The translations under genes and the position numbers were made by a program. A stretch of 45,911 nucleotides of DNA from Clostridia bacterium (lineage in GTDB: Bacteria > Bacillota > Clostridia > Oscillospirales > CAG-272). Positions 15,438 through 22,759 of this stretch are shown one piece after another (position 1 is the stretch's first letter; the number at the start of each line of letters is the position of its first letter). The stretch spans positions 82,032 through 127,942 of the forward strand of contig JAFVTS010000014.1 in assembly GCA_017503105.1 (NCBI GenBank). Direction: 5' to 3'. The notes under the pieces are model-generated. The model saw only the letters and a program-made list of their open reading frames with translations. It was not told the origin of the DNA and searched no databases.

Positions 15438-16685
15438 TTATATAGAAAGACTCGGTGAATATCTCTTTTGCGTTTTTACTATTCTTAAGTAAACGAATAT
15501 CGCCAATATCGGGAAAAGTGCTCCGACGATCATTCCCGCCTTCATTCCGAGCGATTCCGTGCCGATACCGAGCCTTGCCGCAAGAGAAGTTCCCCAAGAG
15601 CTTGCGATGACCGCGTCCGACGCAATGCCGACGAGCTGAGGTCCAACGGACGCTCCGAAATCGCCGCCCGCCGCCATAAGAGCATAGATCAGTACGCCGC
15701 CCGAGGGAAATCTGTCGGAGGCGACGATAAGGCTGCCCGGCCAGAGCATAGAAACGCAAAAGCCCGTGAAGGCGCACGCGATAAGACCGACGACGGCAAA
15801 GGGCGAGAACGCCGCGATAAGATAGCACGCCGACGCTCCAAGAGCTCCGAGGAGAAGGACACGAGGGGCGTTTTTGCCGATCTTCGCGTAAAGGCTTCTT
15901 CCTATTCCGAGCGCCATAGCGAAGAGCGCTACGCCGAATATATCTCCCCACACCTTCGGGATCCCGAGTGCGCCCTCAAGATAACTCGAAGCCCACTGCG
16001 CCATAGTACATTCCGAAGCGCCGCCGAGGAATATACCTATAACGCAAAGCCATACCGAGGGATTCTTCAAGAATCTTACGGCGCCCGACGTCTTTTCGGG
16101 AGTATCGAGCTTCGGGACGTCGGAGGTAAAGAACAGAACTGTCGAAAGAAGCGGAATAAGAGCGAAGATAAGGGGCAATATCTGCCAATACTCTTGACCT
16201 ACGAAGAGAAGGAAGAGCGTAGCTACTATAACCACGCCAACGACGCCCCAAGCGTATACCGAGTGAAGCTTGCTCATCTCGTGGTCGGGGTTTTCCGCGG
16301 GGATAGCCGCTATAACGGGGCTGATAAGCACCTCTGCAAGCCCCGCCGAAACGGAGAATATTATAATTCCAAGGACAAGACCGAGATACACCGCGTTCGG
16401 AAAAAGAATTGGTGCTGCGGCGAACAGTACAAGCCCGACTACCGAGAATATTGGCATCAGGCGCACGGTCAGAGCAATGTTGAACTTATGCGAGAAGAAC
16501 GAGAAGATGAGGTCTATTATAAGCTGGGTGAAGAAATTTACGAGAACGAGCGTGCCGAGCAAGGAATATGAGAGCCCGTACTGCTCGCGGAAGGTCAGAA
16601 AGAGCAGCGGCGAGATACTTCCCACCGCTGACATCGTGATATTTCCCGTGTAGCACGCATATTTAAGTCTTTTATAGCTGCGCAT
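15438..16685 (-). CDS. MFS transporter
   Basis: A 415-residue integral membrane protein with about twelve hydrophobic segments in two halves, separated by a cytosolic loop near residues 190-205 (DVPKLDTPEKTSGAVRF). The pattern resembles sugar or drug permeases of the major facilitator superfamily (LFLTFREQYGLSYSLLGTLV at the start of helix 1-2). Last gene of an operon with serine acetyltransferase, deacetylases and an amino-acid symporter; 6 bp from the nitroreductase stop, with only a weak ribosome binding site, so it probably relies on coupled translation. Substrate unknown. Confidence 0.88.
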   Translation of the reverse strand: MRSYKRLKYACYTGNITMSAVGSISPLLFLTFREQYGLSYSLLGTLVLVNFFTQLIIDLIFSFFSHKFNIALTVRLMPIFSVVGLVLFAAAPILFPNAVYLGLVLGIIIFSVSAGLAEVLISPVIAAIPAENPDHEMSKLHSVYAWGVVGVVIVATLFLLFVGQEYWQILPLIFALIPLLSTVLFFTSDVPKLDTPEKTSGAVRFLKNPSVWLCVIGIFLGGASECTMAQWASSYLEGALGIPKVWGDIFGVALFAMALGIGRSLYAKIGKNAPRVLLLGALGASACYLIAAFSPFAVVGLIACAFTGFCVSMLWPGSLIVASDRFPSGGVLIYALMAAGGDFGASVGPQLVGIASDAVIASSWGTSLAARLGIGTESLGMKAGMIVGALFPILAIFVYLRIVKTQKRYSPSLSI

Positions 16686-16691
16686 TTTAAA

Positions 16692-17204
16692 TCATTTTAC
16701 CTTTATGATATAGTTTTCCTTTCTCGGACGGGTCGCGGGAGCTTCAGCCGCGTATCCGAGAATACAGTTTGCGACTCCGACGTATCTTTCGGGAACGCCC
16801 CACTCACGCATAAGCGCCTTGCCAAGTTCGGTGTCGAACACCTCTCGCGCTCTGTGTATCCAGCAAGAGCCGAGTCCTGTGGCGTGGGCGGCGTTGAGTA
16901 TATTCCCCGCTACGAGGCAAGCGTCCTCAAAGCCCGTGCTGTGCGCGGGATCCGCAAACACTATCACGACGGTGGGCGCGCCGTAGAAGGGGTCGGAGCT
17001 CATACCGAGGACCTTCGCGTTTGCCTCCGAGAGCTTTTTTACAAGCTCGGGGTTCTGAACCGCGACGATCAGAGGACTTTGCGAATTTCTGCCCGTGGGG
17101 GCGTAGGTCGCCGCCTCAAGGACGAGGTCGAGCTCCCCTTCGCTTATCTGCTCGGGCTTGTATTTTTTGATACTGCGTCTTGTTTTAAAAATTTCAATAG
17201 ACAC
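16692..17204 (-). CDS. Nitroreductase family protein (FMN-dependent)
   Basis: A 170-residue NADH/NADPH:FMN oxidoreductase of the short nitroreductase class. The FMN phosphate contacts are suggested by TRRSIKKYKPE and YAPTGRNSQ; the middle DACLVAGNILNAAHATGLGS is the dimer helix and flavin-contact region. Normal length for the class; no iron-sulfur extension. Third from last in the seven-gene operon's downstream part, 14 bp after the symporter. The physiological substrate is unknown. Confidence 0.92.
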   Translation of the reverse strand: MSIEIFKTRRSIKKYKPEQISEGELDLVLEAATYAPTGRNSQSPLIVAVQNPELVKKLSEANAKVLGMSSDPFYGAPTVVIVFADPAHSTGFEDACLVAGNILNAAHATGLGSCWIHRAREVFDTELGKALMREWGVPERYVGVANCILGYAAEAPATRPRKENYIIKVK

Positions 17205-17218
17205 GGATTCATCCTCCG

Positions 17219-18583
17219 TCAGATGGTGACTACGCCGAGCGCGTTAAGAACGGACGAGACGAGTATGGCAACGAGGAAGACGGGAGCCACGTATTTGATC
17301 ATCACGCAAAATAGTCTTTTCGACTTGAAGCCGCCGCCGATCTCAAGCTCCTCGATAATAGTTTTCGGTTTAAGGAAATATGCGATAAACAAGGAGGTAA
17401 GAAGCGCCACGACGGGCATTATTATATTATTGCTGATAAAGTCAAAGAAGGTGAGGATATCCGAAAGTCCCAAAGGCTTGACGCCCGACCAGACGCTGAA
17501 GCCGAGGGCTGATACCGAGCCGAGCGCGAAAGCAACGCCGAAGACGGCAAGGCTTGCGGGAAGCCTCTTCCAGCCGAGCTTGTCACAAACGATGGACACA
17601 ACGGTTTCCATAAGGGAAATCGACGAGGTTATAGCCGCGAAGAAGACCATTATGAAGAAGAGCGCGCCTATCACGCTACCGCCGGGCATCGTATTAAACA
17701 CCTTAGGCAAAGTTTCGAACATAAGACCGGGACCCGAGAGCGCAACCTCGGACTCGCCGCCCGCCGAAAATGCGAAGACGGCGGGAATTATCATAAGACC
17801 CGCGAGAAACGCGATTCCCGTGTCAAAAATTTCAATGTGGTGAACGGACTTTTCGATGCTGATGTCCTTCTTCATATAAGATCCGAAGGTTATCATAATT
17901 CCCATAGCGAGCGACATCGAATAGAAGAGCTGACCCATTGCCGCGACGACCGTCATAACGGAGAATTTAGAGAAATCGGGCTTAAGATAGTAAACGACGC
18001 CATCCCACGAGCCGTCCATCGTGGCGATGGTGTATATCGCGATAAAGAGCATAACTACGACGAGAACGGGCATCATAACCTTGCTGACCTTTTCTATGCC
18101 CTTCTCTACTCCGAGTATAACGACGGCGGCGGTAAGTGTGATGAATATACCGAACCACACGAGCGGCTCGGCGGTCTTTGAAATGAAGCCGCCAAAGAAT
18201 CCGTCGCTCGCCATTTTCGCCCCGTCACCGACAACGTATCCAGAGAAATACTTAACGACCCAACCTCCGATAACCGAGTAATACGGCAAAATTATCATCG
18301 GAACCAGAGCCGCGATCCATCCGACGAAGGAGAACCTCTTATCGAGCTTTTTGAACGCGCCTATTGCGCTGAGCCCCGTTTTTCTGCCTATCGCGATCTC
18401 AGCGACGAGAAGGGTGAATCCGAACGTCACCGCAAGGGCAACGTAAACGAAAAGGAATATCGCTCCGCCGTACTGCGCCGCAAGATACGGGAAGCGCCAT
18501 ATATTTCCAAGACCTACGGCTGAGCCCGCCGCCGCAAGGACGAATCCGAGCTTGCCTGTGAATGAACTTCTGCTTTCAGACAT
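17219..18583 (-). CDS. Sodium:neurotransmitter symporter (SNF/LeuT family)
   Basis: A 454-residue sodium-coupled amino-acid transporter of the bacterial NSS/LeuT class. The helix-1 sodium and substrate site GSAVGLGNIWRFPYLAAQYG is intact, and about eleven to twelve membrane segments follow. The short C-terminus resembles eleven-helix prokaryotic members. It is embedded between three deacetylase-type genes and a nitroreductase. With serine acetyltransferase as the lead gene of the operon, uptake of an amino acid is a reasonable guess. Confidence 0.93.
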   Translation of the reverse strand: MSESRSSFTGKLGFVLAAAGSAVGLGNIWRFPYLAAQYGGAIFLFVYVALAVTFGFTLLVAEIAIGRKTGLSAIGAFKKLDKRFSFVGWIAALVPMIILPYYSVIGGWVVKYFSGYVVGDGAKMASDGFFGGFISKTAEPLVWFGIFITLTAAVVILGVEKGIEKVSKVMMPVLVVVMLFIAIYTIATMDGSWDGVVYYLKPDFSKFSVMTVVAAMGQLFYSMSLAMGIMITFGSYMKKDISIEKSVHHIEIFDTGIAFLAGLMIIPAVFAFSAGGESEVALSGPGLMFETLPKVFNTMPGGSVIGALFFIMVFFAAITSSISLMETVVSIVCDKLGWKRLPASLAVFGVAFALGSVSALGFSVWSGVKPLGLSDILTFFDFISNNIIMPVVALLTSLFIAYFLKPKTIIEELEIGGGFKSKRLFCVMIKYVAPVFLVAILVSSVLNALGVVTI

Positions 18584-18594
18584 AAAAAATCTCC

Positions 18595-19524
18595 TTAAAT
18601 CATATAGACCGAATGCGGCTCCATCTTTATTCTTTCACCGTCTACGGTGATGTATACCGCTATATCTGTTGGGTTTTCTATCTTTTCATCGGTCACGGTA
18701 AGAGCGTTTACCGCATCCTCGTAGTCAAATATTTCGACGTTGGTGGCATACCAATACTCCTCGGGGCGATTACCGAATTCGCGGGCGAATTTTTCAAGAT
18801 CGCACCAATTTCCCGAGCGCTCAAAATCAACGGAATGAACGCCGAAAATAAAGGCTTTGAGAGTGCCGTCGTCGGGATACGCCGCAAAGCTTTCGGAAAC
18901 GGACAGAAGCTCTGAATGATTCGCGTTATACGACCACGCGGTCCTGTCGGCGGGAATGTTAAAGCCCTGCGCGTCTTTCGTACTCCCCGTCTGACGCATA
19001 GCGTAGAACGGCTCTTTTTTAAGAAGCTCGAAAAGCTCTGCGGAGTTCTGCCTTCCGAAGGGCCAAACGAATCCGATCTTCTGCGCTCCGAACACCTCTT
19101 TTATCGACGCGGTGCACTCTCTCGTAAAGCGGATATAATTCTTAACGTCCGTTATTTTTCGCCAACCCTTGACGTATTCTTTTTCAAAAAGTCCTTTGGC
19201 TTGCGCACTCGCGTAGACGGCATTCTCACTCTCCGCGTGCTCGGGGTGAGGCTCGTCCTTAATAACGTACTCTACCCCGTCGGCAAACACGTGCGGATGG
19301 TATTTACAGTGATTGGCGATCTCGTACCCCTCGTAAAAGGCTCTGTAACCCTCGGGGGAGAGCTTGTCAAAGTGGAAGTTGCCTATATTGAACGTTCCCT
19401 TTATGCCGTAGGGCTTCACGATGTCGATGAACTTTTTGTCCATCTCAAGATTTCCGTCGTCAATAGTGAAGGAAATGGATTTGCGCACCCAACCGGGAAA
19501 ATAATTTTTATCTACTCTTTTCAT
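18595..19524 (-). CDS. Polysaccharide deacetylase family protein, copy 3
   Basis: A 309-residue NodB-fold protein. The first metal motif is SFTIDDGN, the second the HxxxH in ANHCKYHPH; GFVWPFGRQ replaces the usual RPPYG-type motif. No signal peptide, so a cytoplasmic amidase or deacetylase on a small substrate is more likely than cell-wall editing. Very similar to copy 2 along most of its length, with long nearly identical DNA stretches (around 18990-19150 and 19950-20110), but its last residues (GERIKMEPHSVYMI) differ. Spaced 11 bp from its neighbours on both sides. Confidence 0.85.
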   Translation of the reverse strand: MKRVDKNYFPGWVRKSISFTIDDGNLEMDKKFIDIVKPYGIKGTFNIGNFHFDKLSPEGYRAFYEGYEIANHCKYHPHVFADGVEYVIKDEPHPEHAESENAVYASAQAKGLFEKEYVKGWRKITDVKNYIRFTRECTASIKEVFGAQKIGFVWPFGRQNSAELFELLKKEPFYAMRQTGSTKDAQGFNIPADRTAWSYNANHSELLSVSESFAAYPDDGTLKAFIFGVHSVDFERSGNWCDLEKFAREFGNRPEEYWYATNVEIFDYEDAVNALTVTDEKIENPTDIAVYITVDGERIKMEPHSVYMI

Positions 19525-19535
19525 TTCTGCACCTC

Positions 19536-20465
19536 TTAAAATAAAATTTCCGTGTGTGGCGGAATAACGGTCTTCTCACCGTCTACTGTGACGTATACCG
19601 CTATATCAGTTGGGTTTTCTATCTTCTCATCGGTTACGGTAAGAGCTTTTACCGCATCCTCATAGTCGAATATTTCGACGTTGGTCGCGTACCAATACTT
19701 TTCGGGGCGATTTCCGAAATCGCGAGCGAACTTCTCAAGGTCGCACCATTTCTCCGCATTCTCAAAATCAATCGAATGTGCACCGAAGATGAAAGTCTTA
19801 AGAGCACCGTCATCGGGGTAATTCTTAAACTTTTCCGCGACGGAAAGAAGGCTTGAATGGATAGCGTTAAACGACCAAGTGTATCTGTCGGCGGGAATGG
19901 CAAAATTCGTCTTATCCTCTGTTTCACCCCCCTGACGAATACCGTAAAAGGGCTCTTTTTTCAAAAGCTCGAAAAGCTCTGCGGAGTTCTGCCTTCCGAA
20001 GGGCCAAACAAATCCGATCTTCTGCGCTCCGAACACCTCTTTTATCGACGCGGTGCACTCTCTCGTAAAGCGGATATAATTCTTAACGTCTGTTATGTTG
20101 CGCCAACCCCTGACGTATTCTTTTTCAAAAAGTCCTTCGACTCCCGCACTCGCGTAGACGGTATTCTCACTCTCCGCGTGCTCGGGTCGAGGCTCGTCCT
20201 TAATAACGTACTCTACCCCGTCGTCAAACACGTACGGATGGTATTTACAGTGATTGGCGATCTCGTACCCCTCGTAAAAAGCTCTGTAGCCCGCAGGAGA
20301 GAGTTTGTCGAAATAGAAATTGCTTATATTAAACGTTCCCTTTATGCCGTAGGGCTTCACGATGTCGATGAATTTTTTGTCCATCTCAAGATTTCCGTCG
20401 TCGATGGTAAAGGAGATAGATTTTCTCACCCAACCGGGAAAATAATTTTTATCTATTTTTTTCAT
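19536..20465 (-). CDS. Polysaccharide deacetylase family protein, copy 2
   Basis: A 309-residue paralogue with the same metal motifs as copy 3 (SFTIDDGN; NHCKYHP). The N-terminal two thirds resemble copy 3 most closely, whereas the C-terminal tail GEKTVIPPHTE matches copy 1 (GEKTVIPPHAE), which points to gene conversion or unequal crossing-over within the array. Ribosome binding site AGAGGTG lies before the ATG; 11 bp from each neighbour. Confidence 0.85.
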   Translation of the reverse strand: MKKIDKNYFPGWVRKSISFTIDDGNLEMDKKFIDIVKPYGIKGTFNISNFYFDKLSPAGYRAFYEGYEIANHCKYHPYVFDDGVEYVIKDEPRPEHAESENTVYASAGVEGLFEKEYVRGWRNITDVKNYIRFTRECTASIKEVFGAQKIGFVWPFGRQNSAELFELLKKEPFYGIRQGGETEDKTNFAIPADRYTWSFNAIHSSLLSVAEKFKNYPDDGALKTFIFGAHSIDFENAEKWCDLEKFARDFGNRPEKYWYATNVEIFDYEDAVKALTVTDEKIENPTDIAVYVTVDGEKTVIPPHTEILF

Positions 20466-20476
20466 TTTTACACCTC

Positions 20477-21403
20477 TTAAAGGGAAAGTTCAGCGTGTGG
20501 CGGAATAACGGTTTTCTCTCCGTCGATCTTTACGTAAAGTGTGCGATCGGAGGGATTTTTCAGCTTGTCCTCGGTGACGGAAAGCGCCTCTTTGGCGTCC
20601 TCGTATTCAAAGAGCTCGGCGATAGGAGCGCTGTAATATTCCGACGGCTTTTCGCGGAAGACGTCGCAAAAATCCGCAAGAACGCCCCACTTGCCGTCAC
20701 GCTCGTAATCGTTCGAATGAACGCCGAAGATGAGCATTTTGAGCTCCCCTGTGTCGGGCGCGTTTACAAAATCCTCGGCCGCCTTCGGAAGATTGGTCGA
20801 TCTTGCGTGCATTCCGATACGCATTCTGTCCTTTTGCACCGCGAACTCACCGTCCACGTGCTTCGTGTATCTCGTATAAAGATACCCCTCCGCGCGAAGA
20901 TGCTCAAATATTCTCTCGTCGTAACAACAGCCGTGCGGCCAGACGAAGCCCTTTATCGCGCCCTTGCCGAAAACAGCCTCAAGCTCTGCTCTTCCACAGT
21001 CGGCAAAGCGTATATAATCCTCGTACTTCGCGCCGACGCACCAGAAGTCGTGACGCTTCAGATACCAAAGCCCATCCACCTCGGGATGGCGGTAATAATA
21101 CCTCTCGTCCGCCGTGTCGCGCTCAAAGATCCTGTCGGAAAATTCCCGCGTATCAAGGGGGTCGATGGTGACGGGGTGATATTTACAGTGGTTTGCTATC
21201 TCGTAGCCGCGGTAAAAATCTCTGTACCCCGACGCTGAGAGAACGTCAAGCTTCGGCGCGGTGAGATTGAACGTGCCGAAAATTCCGCGCGGCTTCACGA
21301 TATTTATGAATTTTTCATCCATAGCAAGATTTCCGTCGTCGATCGAAAAGCTGATCGCTTTTCTCGCAAATCCCGGGAAATACGCTTTATCTATGACTGC
21401 CAT
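20477..21403 (-). CDS. Polysaccharide deacetylase family protein, copy 1 (divergent)
   Basis: A 308-residue member of the tandem trio, clearly homologous but more diverged. SFSIDDGN and NHCKYHP hold the metal-binding Asp and His residues; WPHG replaces WPFG. The start at 21403 is preferred over 21409 because it aligns with the other copies (M-x-x-x-DK-x-YFPG) and puts AAGGA 6 bases upstream; the first gene's stop lies 2 bp before it. As in the others, no export signal is visible. Confidence 0.85.
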   Translation of the reverse strand: MAVIDKAYFPGFARKAISFSIDDGNLAMDEKFINIVKPRGIFGTFNLTAPKLDVLSASGYRDFYRGYEIANHCKYHPVTIDPLDTREFSDRIFERDTADERYYYRHPEVDGLWYLKRHDFWCVGAKYEDYIRFADCGRAELEAVFGKGAIKGFVWPHGCCYDERIFEHLRAEGYLYTRYTKHVDGEFAVQKDRMRIGMHARSTNLPKAAEDFVNAPDTGELKMLIFGVHSNDYERDGKWGVLADFCDVFREKPSEYYSAPIAELFEYEDAKEALSVTEDKLKNPSDRTLYVKIDGEKTVIPPHAELSL

Positions 21404-21405
21404 AC

Positions 21406-22257
21406 TCATTCCTTTCCGTAATACACGGTGGTGCCGGGCTCAACCGAATGCGTGAGCCACACGTTACCGCCGATCACGGCGCCGTCGCCTATTTTCGTTC
21501 TTCCGCCGAGGATGGTCGCGTTTGCGTAGATAACGCAGCCGTTGCCGATGTCGGGGTGACGCTTCGTGCCCTTTACGGGATTGCCGTCCTCGTCAAGCTC
21601 AAAGCTCTTTGCTCCGAGCGTAACGCCCTGATAAAGCTTAACTCGGTCCCCTATCGTTGCAGTTTCTCCCACTACGATTCCCGTGCCGTGGTCGATAAAG
21701 AAATACTCGCCTATCGTAGCTCCCGCGTGAATGTCTATACCCGTCTTTTCGTGAGCGAACTCCGTCATAATACGGGCAATATAAGGTATGCCGCGCACGT
21801 AAAACTCGTGAGCGAGCCTGTATATCGAAATCGCGTAGAAGCCGGGATAAGAAAGAATTACCTCCTCGGGGCTTCTTGCCGCAGGGTCGCCCTCGTATAT
21901 CGCCTGAACGTCCTTTATCAGCATCTCCTTTATATGAGGAAGAAGAGAAAGTATCTCGAAGGCTACGCTCTCCGTATCCTTGGTCATATCCTCGCCGCCG
22001 AATGCAAACGCCGCGGTGATCTGCCTTTTCAGCTTGAAGAACACCTCCTCAAGTATCTGCGGACGGCTCTTGCCCTTATTTTCGTCAAGCGTAAAATATT
22101 CGGGAAACATAAGAGACTGATAATTCTTGATTATAGAAATGACCTCTTTCCTCGAAGGGGTTATCGGAGGCAGCTCTCTGAAATACTCCGCGCTCTTTTC
22201 ATCCGCGACGGAAAGCTCCTCAAGGATCTTATTAAACGTATCGCCGTGCAAATTCAT
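21406..22257 (-). CDS. epsC: Serine O-acetyltransferase (EpsC type)
   Basis: A 283-residue enzyme that makes O-acetylserine from serine and acetyl-CoA for cysteine synthesis. The N-terminal helical region is followed by the left-handed beta-helix built from hexapeptide repeats (DIHAGATIGEYFFIDHGTGI, catalytic His; VVGETATIGDRVKLYQGVTLG). It matches the longer EpsC-type proteins rather than short CysE. First gene of a seven-gene operon with a 26-base leader, so no T-box or SAM riboswitch can be accommodated. The company of deacetylase-like proteins and an amino-acid symporter is unusual for a cysteine gene. Confidence 0.93.
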   Translation of the reverse strand: MNLHGDTFNKILEELSVADEKSAEYFRELPPITPSRKEVISIIKNYQSLMFPEYFTLDENKGKSRPQILEEVFFKLKRQITAAFAFGGEDMTKDTESVAFEILSLLPHIKEMLIKDVQAIYEGDPAARSPEEVILSYPGFYAISIYRLAHEFYVRGIPYIARIMTEFAHEKTGIDIHAGATIGEYFFIDHGTGIVVGETATIGDRVKLYQGVTLGAKSFELDEDGNPVKGTKRHPDIGNGCVIYANATILGGRTKIGDGAVIGGNVWLTHSVEPGTTVYYGKE

Positions 22258-22289
22258 AATTTGTACCTACTTATAATCAAAGTTATTAT

Positions 22290-22318
22290 ATTTTATCACA
22301 GTAAAACCAATAAGTCAA
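22290..22318 (-). promoter_or_regulatory. Promoter of the epsC operon
   Basis: Minus strand TTGACT (22318-22313), 17 bp, TAAAAT (22295-22290). Confidence 0.8.
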
Positions 22319-22572
22319 GTCTTTTTTTCTTTTACGCTCTTTTTTATGCGCCGCGCTCACGCATTTTTTGGCATATATATTCGCGCTTTTTGCATATTTA
22401 ACCGCTTTTTGCCGTTTTTTCTTTCCGCGCATCGGTGCGCCAAATCCCACGAAAAGCGAAATTACTTATAAAACTTAACACGGGTACAGGGTAAAAGGGC
22501 GTTTTTTTCTTTTTTTCAGAGAAAAAATATGGAATTTTCTCCAAAAAAATTACTAATCCGTGACAAGAACTA
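22319..22572. other. AT-rich intergenic stretch without a recognisable gene
   Basis: Between the divergent epsC and helicase promoters lies low-complexity, T-rich sequence. A 7-bp hairpin (GAGAAAA/TTTTCTC) occurs around 22520-22542. A short open frame on the minus strand has no ribosome binding site or plausible composition. I see no RNA gene. Confidence 0.5.
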
Positions 22573-22601
22573 TTGATTTTTTCTAAAAAATATGTTAAGA
22601 T
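22573..22601 (+). promoter_or_regulatory. Promoter of the helicase-nuclease gene
   Basis: TTGATT (22573-22578), 17 bp, TAAGAT (22596-22601); an overlapping TATAAT at 22601-22606 could shift the start slightly. Leader to the ATG is about 150 bases. Confidence 0.6.
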
Positions 22602-22665
22602 ATAATATGTGCTATTATATTTAATTTGCATATAAATTTAAAATGAATATTTATAATTCCAAGGC

Positions 22666-22712
22666 GCCGCACCGTCCGAAAAAAACGGTCATCCCGATCC
22701 GCTTGGTGCGGC
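22666..22712 (+). promoter_or_regulatory. Structured leader hairpin of the helicase gene
   Basis: GCCGCACC (22666-22673) pairs with GGTGCGGC (22705-22712) across a loop that contains a smaller ACCG/CGGT hairpin with an A-rich loop. It lies between promoter and start codon, in an otherwise AT-rich leader. Whether it controls expression is unknown. Confidence 0.45.
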
Positions 22713-22759
22713 ACAGCTTACCGATACGACTCAATTTCAACGAAAGGAACAGGCATAAG

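Noticed and set aside
19857-20480. Plus-strand frame opposite the deacetylase array, with a similar one at 18916-19539
   Set aside because: The two look homologous only because the sense-strand genes are paralogues.
22258-22290. Possible T-box or SAM riboswitch before the serine acetyltransferase gene
   Set aside because: The promoter leaves a leader of about 26 bases, too short for either.
22398-22631. 76-codon minus-strand frame in the epsC-helicase intergenic region
   Set aside because: Low-complexity Lys/Phe-rich translation, no ribosome binding site, and it overlaps the helicase promoter.
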